Below are positions 1 to 7,519 of a DNA stretch of 25,600 bases, in pieces. The position numbers and the translations under genes are program-made. This DNA is from Lachnospiraceae bacterium UBA6998 (GTDB lineage: Bacteria; Bacillota; Clostridia; Lachnospirales; Lachnospiraceae): contig DJXS01000138.1 of NCBI GenBank assembly GCA_002448395.1, positions 1 through 25,600 of the forward strand, written 5' to 3'. The notes under the pieces are model-generated. The model did not search any database. It saw only the letters and a program-made list of their open reading frames with translations, and was not told where the DNA came from. Each line of letters opens with the position of its first letter. The first letter of the stretch is position 1.

Positions 1-1450
1 CAAAATCATCCTTGACGGACGCCTTTAGCTTCCAGATCTTAACCTGCACATCGCCGCACGCGGTATAGTGGAATTCTTCCGCTGTCGGATAGCTGTGCGC
101 CGTAAATGTCGCCTCACCGTCGTTGGCAAAATATTCAACGGAGCTTCTGTCTACGAAGATATCCAGTTTCTTCAGGCCGTTCGCAAGAGGCATATCGAGC
201 ACTTCGCCGACGTGCTCATTGCAGCGATTGATCATTCCGGTCTTGTCGAAAGTGCAGACGCCCTTCGCGGCATCGTAGTGCATTGTGAGTCCGCCGGTTC
301 CGTCTGCCTTTGTGAACAGGTTAAAGTCAGCGTCTCCTCCGCCGAAAGCCACTTCGATCTCGCACGCCGCGGGCAGTGTTCCGTCTGCGGGTGCTTCACC
401 GTCACGAAGTCCGTAAACAGCGCTGACAGGAGTCTGGATGAGCTTTCCGTCCACAATGCGCAGCTCTCTGGGCAGGCTCATACTGCCCTCCCAGTCCTCG
501 GGCTCCGTGCAGTAGTGGTTGTCAGGAAGGCCGATCCATCCGATCAGGATCGCCTTTTCAGGATCGCCTACATTGGAAGCTCCCTGGGCCGCGTAGAAGT
601 CGAATCCGAAGTCCAGATACTGATAGTCGCTGTCCGGCGTGAAGGTAAGTGTATCATAGTCCATTGTGCCGATCAGGTATACGTTGTGATTAGTGCTCTC
701 GGCTCTGCCGGGGAGTTTAGTATACTGAGGAGAGAAGATCAGCAGGTCCTTGCCGCTGATATTGACGATGTAAGGGCACTCCCACATTCCGCCAAAGCTC
801 TCATAACCGGGAACGTTAAGCTGTCCTGCGAAACTCCATCCGCTCAGCAGTTCCTTGGACTTGTAGATCAGGATCGTGCCCTTCTTGTCAAGAGTCTGGG
901 CACCGATCAGGATGTAGTACATATCCTTCTCTTCGTTATAGATGACCTTGGGATCTCTCTGGTGCTCGCTATAGTCATCGCGGGGACCGAATAAAGGCTC
1001 AGGAAGCTTCTCCGGATTGCCGTCCGCTCCGAGGATCGCCGCGCAGGTCCATGGCGTGCGAACCCAGTTCTCATCCCTGTGATTGCCCGTATAGAAGAAA
1101 TACAGGTCATCTCCCGCGGAGATCGCGGATCCTGAATGCGTTCCCTTGTTGTCATAATCTCTGTCAGGCTTAAGGCCGACGCCTGCGTTCTTCCAGTGCA
1201 CAAGGTCCTCGCTGGTCACATGATACCAGTACTTGAGGCCGTGGACTGCTCCCCAAGGGCACCACTGGTAGAAAAGATGCCATACACCCTTATGATAGGT
1301 AAATCCATTCGGATCACTGGACAGTCCCGTAACGGGCTGTACATGGTATAACTGTCTGTATACAGACTTCGAGATCTTTTCATGCAGATCTCTGATCTCA
1401 TCTGCGCTCTGAAGCACTCTGTAGCGCTCGTCTCTGCTCCATTCCCTCAT
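1..1450 (-). CDS. Glycoside hydrolase family 32 (sucrose-6-phosphate hydrolase / beta-fructosidase), 3' end cut by window edge
   Basis: The protein hydrolyses terminal beta-fructosyl bonds, probably in sucrose or sucrose-6-phosphate, in the cytoplasm; no signal peptide is visible. 483 codons lie in the window and the frame is still open at base 1, so only a few C-terminal residues should be missing (family length is about 480-500). The three GH32 acidic motifs are present: SSDPNG with nucleophile D46, HQRDPK with D166, and MWECPY with the acid/base E224. The usual Asn before DPNG is Ser here. The C-terminal beta-sandwich is recognisable (FVDRSSVEYFAND). The start is the ATG at 1450 behind GGAGG with a 6-base spacer. 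It sits downstream of pta but is separated from it by a strong terminator and has its own candidate promoter. Family assignment is firm; whether the substrate is sucrose, sucrose-6-phosphate or fructan is not decided. Confidence 0.93.
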   Translation of the reverse strand, partial: MREWSRDERYRVLQSADEIRDLHEKISKSVYRQLYHVQPVTGLSSDPNGFTYHKGVWHLFYQWCPWGAVHGLKYWYHVTSEDLVHWKNAGVGLKPDRDYDNKGTHSGSAISAGDDLYFFYTGNHRDENWVRTPWTCAAILGADGNPEKLPEPLFGPRDDYSEHQRDPKVIYNEEKDMYYILIGAQTLDKKGTILIYKSKELLSGWSFAGQLNVPGYESFGGMWECPYIVNISGKDLLIFSPQYTKLPGRAESTNHNVYLIGTMDYDTLTFTPDSDYQYLDFGFDFYAAQGASNVGDPEKAILIGWIGLPDNHYCTEPEDWEGSMSLPRELRIVDGKLIQTPVSAVYGLRDGEAPADGTLPAACEIEVAFGGGDADFNLFTKADGTGGLTMHYDAAKGVCTFDKTGMINRCNEHVGEVLDMPLANGLKKLDIFVDRSSVEYFANDGEATFTAHSYPTAEEFHYTACGDVQVKIWKLKASVKDDF

Positions 1451-1501
1451 TTGTAACCTCCCTGGCATATAAGTATGAAGAGCTGTCAGTAATCTATATC
1501 C

Positions 1502-1531
1502 ATTTTACCATGGCAAAATAGTGCTAGTCAC
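1502..1531 (-). promoter_or_regulatory. Candidate sigma-A promoter for the GH32 gene
   Basis: On the minus strand GTGACT (-35, at 1526-1531) and TAAAAT (-10, at 1502-1507) are 18 bases apart, about 50 bases upstream of the GH32 start. The -35 matches four of six consensus bases. No clear sugar-repressor operator or cre site was recognised nearby. Confidence 0.45.
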
Positions 1532-1584
1532 CCATGTTTGTGCATTTTCGCTATTTTTTCATCCGATAACCGAAATATTTTAGT

Positions 1585-1622
1585 AAAAAAAAGACGCGCC
1601 GGAGAATTCCTTCTCCGGCGCG
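1585..1622 (-). terminator. Intrinsic terminator downstream of pta
   Basis: A perfect 12-bp GC-rich stem (1595-1606 with 1611-1622) closes a 4-base loop. On the minus strand it is followed at once by eight T (1585-1592). It ends the pta transcript and insulates the GH32 gene. Confidence 0.92.
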
Positions 1623-1633
1623 CCTGGTCTTAC

Positions 1634-1652
1634 TATAAACAGGCAGTTTATA
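1634..1652 (-). other. Small AT-rich hairpin in the pta 3' untranslated region
   Basis: TATAAAC (1634-1640) and GTTTATA (1646-1652) are perfect inverted arms around a 5-base loop, between the pta stop and its terminator. It has no T-run, so it is not a terminator by itself. Function unknown; it may be chance in AT-rich DNA. Confidence 0.3.
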
Positions 1653-1714
1653 AGCAGTAAAACTATTTAGATCAGATGTCTCGCTAAATGATCATTGATG
1701 TTCCGTCAGGTCTA

Positions 1715-2704
1715 TCAGGAAAGCGCAGCTGTGATGATAGCCATGGAATAAACCTCGATCGCGTTGCAGCCGCGGGAGAGGTCGTTGATCTGTGCGTTCA
1801 GTCCAAGAAGGATGGGGCCATAAGCCTCGAAGTTACCCATACGCTGAGCGATCTTGTAGCCGATGTTGCCTGCGTTGATGTCAGGGAAGATGAAGGTGTT
1901 GGCATAACCTGCAACCTTGGATCCGGGCTTCTTCTGCTGGCCTACGTTAGGAGCAACTGCCGCGTCAAACTGCATTTCGCCGTCGATCGGAAGATCCGGA
2001 TACTTCTCCTGTGCTTTCTTTGTAGCGTTCTGCATCTTGGTAACGGAAGGATCCTTAGCAGATCCTGCAGTGGAGAAGGAAAGGAAAGCGATCTTGGGAT
2101 CGATACCGAATACCTTCGCGCACTCAGCGGTCTCGCTTGCGATCTCGACCAGATCATCCTCGGAAGGATTGATGTTGATAGCGCAGTCACCCATCGCGAT
2201 AACTTCTCTTCCGCCGGTAGCAGCGCCGCGAACCAGAATGAAGCAGGAAGATACAATGCTGTTGCCGGGTTTCGTCTTGATGATCTGCAGAGCAGGACGA
2301 ACTGTATCAGCAGTGGAATAGGTTGCGCCGCCGAGCAGGCAGTCCGCAACGCCCATCTTTACAAGCATTGTTCCGAAATAGTTAGCCTGAGAAAGGATCG
2401 GTCTTGCCTTCTCGGGAGTCATGCCTTTGCTCTTTCTGAGTTCGCAGAAAAGATCGACCATCTCGTCAAAGCGGTCATACTTGAGGGGATTGATGATCTG
2501 CGCGCCGCGGATGTTGTAGCCTTCATTCTCCGCTGCGTCAATGATCTCATCCTCATCACCGATCAGGATAGGTGTAAGGAAATTGCTGGCCAGGAGGCGG
2601 GAAGCTGCCTCAAGGATTCTTGCATCGGTTCCTTCAGTGAAAACAATCGTCTTGGGATTCTCTTTCAGTTTCTTGATCATTCCACCAAAACCATAAGCAC
2701 TCAT
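1715..2704 (-). CDS. pta: Phosphate acetyltransferase
   Basis: Interconverts acetyl-CoA plus phosphate and acetyl-phosphate plus CoA in the cytoplasm, the first step of acetate/ATP formation in fermenters. The 329-residue length is that of the short, single-domain phosphotransacetylase. Recognisable blocks are the N-terminal IVFTEGTDARILEAA, the central GGATYSTADTVRPALQIIKT and the C-terminal ILLGLNAQINDLSRGC. The ATG at 2704 follows AGGAGG at good distance. The usual partner ackA is not adjacent: downstream lie a strong terminator and an unrelated hydrolase, so pta is a single-gene transcript here. Its upstream region is shared with divergent metF and contains a 16-base palindrome that may be an operator. 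The minus-strand -10 (TATATT at 2749-2754) is plausible but no good -35 is seen. Confidence 0.97.
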   Translation of the reverse strand: MSAYGFGGMIKKLKENPKTIVFTEGTDARILEAASRLLASNFLTPILIGDEDEIIDAAENEGYNIRGAQIINPLKYDRFDEMVDLFCELRKSKGMTPEKARPILSQANYFGTMLVKMGVADCLLGGATYSTADTVRPALQIIKTKPGNSIVSSCFILVRGAATGGREVIAMGDCAININPSEDDLVEIASETAECAKVFGIDPKIAFLSFSTAGSAKDPSVTKMQNATKKAQEKYPDLPIDGEMQFDAAVAPNVGQQKKPGSKVAGYANTFIFPDINAGNIGYKIAQRMGNFEAYGPILLGLNAQINDLSRGCNAIEVYSMAIITAALS

Positions 2705-2790
2705 AAGTAATACCTCCTAAATAAAGTTTTGTAATCATCCGTAATTCAAATATAACACAAAAAAAGGCCGAATTATCACCCGAATTGTTT

Positions 2791-2806
2791 AATTGTCGGG
2801 ACAATT
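2791..2806. promoter_or_regulatory. Candidate operator palindrome between pta and metF
   Basis: AATTGTCGGGACAATT has perfect 7-base arms (AATTGTC/GACAATT) around GG. It lies 87 bases upstream of the pta start and about 45 bases upstream of the metF -10. The TTGT...ACAA ends recall Rex-type redox operators, but the interior does not fit that consensus, so no regulator is assigned. Confidence 0.4.
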
Positions 2807-2849
2807 GAAAAGTTATTTATTTATCAAATAAGCGCCGCTTGTACTTTTG

Positions 2850-2858
2850 TGATATACT
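2850..2858 (+). promoter_or_regulatory. Candidate extended -10 promoter for metF
   Basis: TGATATACT is an extended -10 (TG-N-TATACT) 46 bases before the metF start codon. No convincing -35 lies 17 bases upstream, as is common for extended -10 promoters. The resulting leader of about 40 nt is too short for a SAM riboswitch. Confidence 0.5.
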
Positions 2859-2904
2859 GCAATGAAGTGTGAAAGCATATATTATCACCCCGGAGGTAAT
2901 AGTA

Positions 2905-3768
2905 ATGAAGATAAGTCAAATCCTCAGGTCAAACCCTGTCACGATTTCCATGGAGGTCTTTCCTCCCAAGTCCGATGTAAAACTCGATTCGGTTCGCGCC
3001 ACCGTGCGTGAGATCGCGCAGCTCCATCCCTCATTTGTCAGCTGTACCTACGGCGCCGGGGGAGGAACCAGCCAGTACACTGTAGAGATCGCAAGGGACA
3101 TCATGGAAGAAGGCGTCGCCTCCATGGCTCACCTCACCTGTGTCAGTTCTACAAGGGACAGCGTGCGCAGCCAGATTGCGAAGATCCGCAGCGCCGGCAT
3201 TGAGAACATCCTTGCCCTCAGAGGAGATATTCCCAAGGACATGGAGTTCCCCAGCCGCAGATACTATGAGCACGCCATTGAACTCGTCGAGCAGATTCGC
3301 GCCGAGTATCCGGACGCCTGCGTCGGAGGAGCCTGTTATCCCGAGAAGCATCCGGAAGCTTTCAACAAGGATGAGGACATCCGCCATATAAAAGAAAAAG
3401 TAGACGCGGGCTGTGACTTTCTGACTACACAGATGTTCTTCAACAACTCGATCTACTACAATTACCTGTATCGCCTCAGAGAGGCAGGGGTCACCGTCCC
3501 CATTCTCGCCGGCATCATGCCTGTCACCAGCCGCCGGCAGATGGAGCGCTCCATCCAGCTCTCAGGATGCGTCATTCCGCCCGAGCTCGCCGCTCTTGTA
3601 GACCGCTTCGGAGACTCTCCGGAAGCCATGCAGAAGGCCGGGATCATATACGCTTCCTATCAGATCATCGACCTGATCGCGAACGGATGCGGCCATATCC
3701 ATGTCTATACCATGAATAAACCGGAGGTCGCAGAGGGGATCCTCTACAACCTCCGGGGTATCATCTGA
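2905..3768 (+). CDS. metF: Methylenetetrahydrofolate reductase
   Basis: Reduces 5,10-methylene-THF to 5-methyl-THF, supplying methyl groups for methionine synthesis or, in acetogens, the methyl branch of CO2 fixation. The 287-residue product is the usual single-domain FAD-binding TIM barrel. Visible family blocks are the N-terminal SMEVFPPKSD (catalytic Glu in the EVFPP segment), FVSCTYGAGG, NILALRGDIP, the GGACYPEKHPEA stretch, DFLTTQMFF, and PILAGIMPVTS. The frame opens upstream at a GTG (2869), but the ATG at 2905 has GGAGG 8 bases ahead and gives the canonical N-terminus, so it is chosen. It is divergent from pta and convergent with the efflux operon, with no other methionine or folate gene adjacent. 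Confidence 0.96.
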   Translation: MKISQILRSNPVTISMEVFPPKSDVKLDSVRATVREIAQLHPSFVSCTYGAGGGTSQYTVEIARDIMEEGVASMAHLTCVSSTRDSVRSQIAKIRSAGIENILALRGDIPKDMEFPSRRYYEHAIELVEQIRAEYPDACVGGACYPEKHPEAFNKDEDIRHIKEKVDAGCDFLTTQMFFNNSIYYNYLYRLREAGVTVPILAGIMPVTSRRQMERSIQLSGCVIPPELAALVDRFGDSPEAMQKAGIIYASYQIIDLIANGCGHIHVYTMNKPEVAEGILYNLRGII

Positions 3769-3822
3769 TCTTACCAGATCAAAATATAGGCCGAACCGCA
3801 TTCCTTTCTTTACGTCATACGC

Positions 3823-5082
3823 TTATTCGCGCCGCAGCGCGTCAATAGGATTGAGATTGGCTGCCTGGACAGAAGGCAGAAATCCGAAGATAACGCCGAT
3901 TGCCATTGAAAAGAGCACGCTGAGTATGATCGCCGGTATGCTGATGGCAACCGGCGTTCCTGCTGCCCGGGAGATCACCTCCGCGAGGATGATCCCCGAG
4001 ATGACTCCCGCAACACCGCCAAGGCTCGTCAGCACCACTGCCTCCGTCAGAAACTGCGCCAGGATCCTGTTGTCCCTTGCGCCCAGTGCTTTTTTGAGCC
4101 CGATCTCGTTGGTCCTCTCCGTCACGGACACCAGCATGATGTTCATGACGCCGATTCCTCCTACCAGAAGCGCAATACTGGCGATCCAGATCAGCAGACT
4201 GTTCGTGCTGTTGGCGAGCTCCTGCTTGTTGCGCGCCTTCTCCAAAAGGTCCTCGGCCTTATAGGTGACCGCGTCATCGCCCTGGGAACTTCCGGCGACA
4301 GCTTTCTTCATGATCTTCTCTACCGCCTTGCCCATTTCACTCATCTTCTCTGTGCTGACTGCCCTTGCAACGCAGTCCCTGGGCTCATCATAATTGTACA
4401 GGATCGGCCAGGCCGCGTCGGGTATGAGCACCTTTCCGTACTCTTCCCGGTTGTATGTCTCATAGTCCTGCAACGTCTCAATGACCGGCTGGAAATCGTC
4501 CGATTTCCGCATCAATCCCACCACTGTGAAAGGTTCTCCGAAGAGCTCGACGATCCGTCCTATCGGATCCTTCTCAGGGAAAAGCAGCTCAGCTGCCTTT
4601 TCGTCCAAAAGCGCCACCTTATGAAATTTCGAATAGTCTGATTCCACAAAAGGCCTGCCTTTGAACACTACAAATCCCACCGTGGACAGATAATGCGTAT
4701 CGACGCCCAGGAGACTGCCGCCTGACAGGCTGTTGACGCCGGCAGTGATCCCGCCGCCGTACTTTCTTTTGACATAGAAGGAAGCGTCAGCAACGCTGGA
4801 CAGGCTCCTGATCTCCTCCTTCTGCGCCTCCGTCACAGGAAACACATTGTCCGGAAGCCCCGCGTCCATCCAGTATTCCGAATCGCCCTGCCTCAGGGAG
4901 ATGGTCACGTTGTTATTGCCCGCGCCGATCAGGTTCTGCATGATCTGCTCGTTCGTCCCCTTAATGGTGGAGACGATCGCGATAATCGATGCGATACCGA
5001 TGATCACGCCCAGCATCGTCAGAAAAGACCGCAGTCTGTGGGACCATATTCCCTTAAGCGCAAGTCTTATGTTCTCAGTCAT
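3823..5082 (-). CDS. MacB/FtsX-type ABC transporter permease
   Basis: Membrane subunit of a MacB/YknZ-like ABC transporter that would use ATP hydrolysis by the neighbouring LolD-like ATPase to move a peptide, drug or lipid outward or transmit force across the membrane. 419 residues in the MacB layout: TM1 at about 20-41, a large extracytoplasmic domain (about 45-290), then TM2 (295-320), TM3 (345-368) and TM4 (378-402). The signature SVTERTNEIGLKKALGA after TM2 and the terminal NPIDALRRE are typical of the family. The start ATG at 5082 overlaps the end of the upstream adaptor gene by 8 bases, indicating translational coupling. It is the last gene of a four-gene operon. Substrate is not predictable. 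Confidence 0.94.
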   Translation of the reverse strand: MTENIRLALKGIWSHRLRSFLTMLGVIIGIASIIAIVSTIKGTNEQIMQNLIGAGNNNVTISLRQGDSEYWMDAGLPDNVFPVTEAQKEEIRSLSSVADASFYVKRKYGGGITAGVNSLSGGSLLGVDTHYLSTVGFVVFKGRPFVESDYSKFHKVALLDEKAAELLFPEKDPIGRIVELFGEPFTVVGLMRKSDDFQPVIETLQDYETYNREEYGKVLIPDAAWPILYNYDEPRDCVARAVSTEKMSEMGKAVEKIMKKAVAGSSQGDDAVTYKAEDLLEKARNKQELANSTNSLLIWIASIALLVGGIGVMNIMLVSVTERTNEIGLKKALGARDNRILAQFLTEAVVLTSLGGVAGVISGIILAEVISRAAGTPVAISIPAIILSVLFSMAIGVIFGFLPSVQAANLNPIDALRRE

Positions 5083-7516
5083 AGAGTTCTCCTATAGTAG
5101 CCTCCCTGGTCTTGGCGCCTTCCTTCACGTTCTTGCCGTAAGGGAAAGCGATCCAGTCGCTCTCACTGAGCCCGTCGAGTATCTCATATCCGGTATCGCT
5201 GAGCGTCCCGGTCACGATGTACTGTTTCCTGAGCTTGTTGTTCTCATCCCGGACATAGACAAACTTTTTGCTGCCTTCTTCGCGGACAAAAGCTTTCTGC
5301 ACTGTCAAAGTGCCGCCGCTCTTCCCGCCGTCTCCGGTCGTCTTGTAGGATACTTCCACCCACTCTCCGTTCGAAAGCCCGGCTTCCCGGTCGAGAAGAT
5401 TAGCCGTAAAGGGGAAATAAGTCTCCGTTCCACCCCCGTCAAACATTCCGGAATTGTCCGGATAGGGGGAAATGCTCTTGATCTCCGCCTCGTAATGCCC
5501 GCCGGTCTGCCAGGAAGTGACGGTTACAATATCGCCTTCCTTGAGTGTGCCTAGTTTGCTCTCTTTGATCCCGCTTTTCACGAACAGTCCTTCCGAGCCC
5601 GCCACCGCAATAAAAGCGCTTCCGTCCGTAGGCGGCGACTTCGGATCACCGGCCGTCTTGACAACGCCGTTCATGTTGGCAGTGACTACGCCCTGATCCA
5701 GAGCTTTCCGGGCTTTCTCGATCTTGATATCGGACTCCCTCAGATTCAGTTCAAGGTCCCTGAGTTTGTCCTTGGCTTCGCGCCTGGCCTTCGCCAGTTC
5801 ATCGCTGGTATAGTAAGTGTCAGAGGACAGGAGTTTGCTGCCGCCTTTTCCGGAAGATGTATCGGATGCCGTAGAAGGTTCCGCCGCTCCCGCGCCGCTG
5901 CTCTCCTGCTTCGCCGCATCAGTTTCAGGCTCCTGGATGACCTCTTCAGGTTCCTCTTTGTTTTCTTCCGGTTCCTCAGGTTCCACAGCCGGCTTTTCCG
6001 GTTCCGCCGGGATGTCATCAGACCCGCTTGGAGTCCCCTGTGATCCTGAATCTCCGGGATCATTCTCTGAACCTTCTTCTGTTACCGCGCTGTCCCCGCT
6101 GTCTGAACTGCCGGAAGTTCCCGGATTCTCTCCTGTACCGGTACCGGTTACGCTTCCGTCCGCAGGCTGAGTCTGACTCTGCTCGGCTTTGTCCAGCAGG
6201 GCCTTGATCTCTTCCCCTCTCTCCTCCAGCAGCACCTTGAGCTGCTCTTCGCTGAGCATGTCAAAAAAGTGACGCAGGCTCTCCGGATCCAGCTCTTTCG
6301 TCTGCTCCTCAGACAGTCCGCCAAAGAGGACCGCGAGGCTTTCAGGGTCAAGCTTCTCAATCTGCTCTTTCGTGAGCCCGGACATCATCGTCGATATGAC
6401 GGCCGGATCGATCTCCCTGATCTGTTCCGGTTTAAGATTCTGCGCAAGAGCCGTGAACATGAAAGAGAGGGTCTTATCATCCAGCAGGGCCGCCGCTGCC
6501 GCGAACTCCGCGGCAAAATCCGTCTGTTCTTCTTTGCCCAGTTCATTGAGCATCGCCGCGAAAAGCGCTCCCCGTTCCTGCAGGTCCTCTTCTTTCTCAG
6601 TCAGGACCATGAGCTTGTCCAACATGGCAGCGAGCCATGCGCCGCGCTCATTTTCCGGCACATCTGCAAGGATCTTCCGCAGGAGGACCGCCATCTGCTC
6701 CGGATCGTTCATCGCGGCGTATGTGGTCTTACCTGTTCTGAGATCGACCTCGATATCATAGCCGGGATCCAGCAGCATGATGTCCTGGATCCACGCTTTC
6801 TGTAGTTTCTGAGCGCCGTCCATGACGGCCAGTTCTATGTACAGCTGCTTGAATTTCAGTTTTTCCGCTGTTTTCTGCCATTTCTTTATAAAATCCTTAG
6901 TCATGATCACGGAGTCCCCTTTGCACAGAAAAACATAGGGGGCAAATTCCGTTCCAAGGACCTCATATTCCGAGCCCTCGCTGACAGGTTTGGCGTCAGC
7001 CTTGAGAACTTTTTCATGAACTGCGGCCTTTGCGAGCACTTCCGCCGGATCCGCCTCGATAAAATCTCCGATCAGACCGAAATCATCCCCATCTGAAACT
7101 GCGGAAGTGTTCTCCAGAGTCTTGATATTCTCTTTGGCGACCTCGATGTCCAGCTCAATTTTTTCGCGCCTGACCTCTTCCTTCTCCAGACTAAGACGCG
7201 TGCTCTCTGTATCATAGCGCAGCAGAACGTCGCCCTTGCGGACGGCCTGTCCCTCCTGCACCGCGACCTCCTGCACTTTCTCCGTATCCGAGAGATAGAT
7301 AGTCTGCTCCGCTTCCGTGGTGATCCTGCCGCTTACACTGTTCTCCCAGTCCAGATAATTTCCGTAATTGAGATCCGACACAGGGATCACCGCTACGGCG
7401 GACGCAGTGGTGGCGCGTACGGCTGCGGCAATACCCGCGACTGTCACGGCCAAGAGCACCACAGCGGCCAGTGCTGCTGTTATTCTCTTTTTGCTGCCCT
7501 GTAACTTATCCGTCAT
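5075..7516 (-). CDS. Very long HlyD/MacA-type adaptor (membrane fusion) protein with about 430-residue insert
   Basis: Membrane-anchored adaptor of the ABC transporter encoded around it. An N-terminal TM segment (about 11-33) leads to the first half of a lipoyl domain (about 74-100) and a helix (105-135). The second helix appears only at 572-607, followed by the second lipoyl half (VVTANMNGVVK, 609-645), a beta-barrel (646-730) and a membrane-proximal domain (735-805). Between the helices, residues about 138-565 form an insert: a predicted mixed alpha/beta part, helical 20-residue repeats at 361-440, and a Ser/Gly then Glu/Pro-rich, presumably disordered stretch (445-560). Ordinary MacA/YknX adaptors are about 370-450 residues, so this protein is about twice the normal size. 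The start ATG at 7516 follows GGAGG embedded in the end of the ATPase gene, 3 bases away. What the insert binds is unknown. Confidence 0.88.
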   Translation of the reverse strand: MTDKLQGSKKRITAALAAVVLLAVTVAGIAAAVRATTASAVAVIPVSDLNYGNYLDWENSVSGRITTEAEQTIYLSDTEKVQEVAVQEGQAVRKGDVLLRYDTESTRLSLEKEEVRREKIELDIEVAKENIKTLENTSAVSDGDDFGLIGDFIEADPAEVLAKAAVHEKVLKADAKPVSEGSEYEVLGTEFAPYVFLCKGDSVIMTKDFIKKWQKTAEKLKFKQLYIELAVMDGAQKLQKAWIQDIMLLDPGYDIEVDLRTGKTTYAAMNDPEQMAVLLRKILADVPENERGAWLAAMLDKLMVLTEKEEDLQERGALFAAMLNELGKEEQTDFAAEFAAAAALLDDKTLSFMFTALAQNLKPEQIREIDPAVISTMMSGLTKEQIEKLDPESLAVLFGGLSEEQTKELDPESLRHFFDMLSEEQLKVLLEERGEEIKALLDKAEQSQTQPADGSVTGTGTGENPGTSGSSDSGDSAVTEEGSENDPGDSGSQGTPSGSDDIPAEPEKPAVEPEEPEENKEEPEEVIQEPETDAAKQESSGAGAAEPSTASDTSSGKGGSKLLSSDTYYTSDELAKARREAKDKLRDLELNLRESDIKIEKARKALDQGVVTANMNGVVKTAGDPKSPPTDGSAFIAVAGSEGLFVKSGIKESKLGTLKEGDIVTVTSWQTGGHYEAEIKSISPYPDNSGMFDGGGTETYFPFTANLLDREAGLSNGEWVEVSYKTTGDGGKSGGTLTVQKAFVREEGSKKFVYVRDENNKLRKQYIVTGTLSDTGYEILDGLSESDWIAFPYGKNVKEGAKTREATIGELYD
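6197..6436 (-). repeat. Four 20-residue (60-bp) helical tandem repeats in the adaptor insert
   Basis: Residues 361-440 fall into four successive 20-residue units beginning LKPEQIREIDP, LTKEQIEKLDP, LSEEQTKELDP and LSEEQLKVLLE. The pattern is LxxEQxxxLDPxxLxxLFxxL; the last unit is degenerate. They look like amphipathic helical hairpins of unknown role. Confidence 0.85.
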
Positions 7517-7519
7517 TTC

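Noticed and set aside
1688..2710. 340-codon open frame on + opposite pta
   Set aside because: It mirrors the pta frame exactly and has no motifs of its own.
2859..2904. Possible SAM or folate riboswitch before metF
   Set aside because: With the extended -10 at 2850-2858 the leader is only about 40 nt and has none of the conserved riboswitch cores.
3766..3781. TGATCT-TACC-AGATCA hairpin after metF considered as a terminator
   Set aside because: The stem is only 6 bp and AT-rich, with no T-run on either strand.
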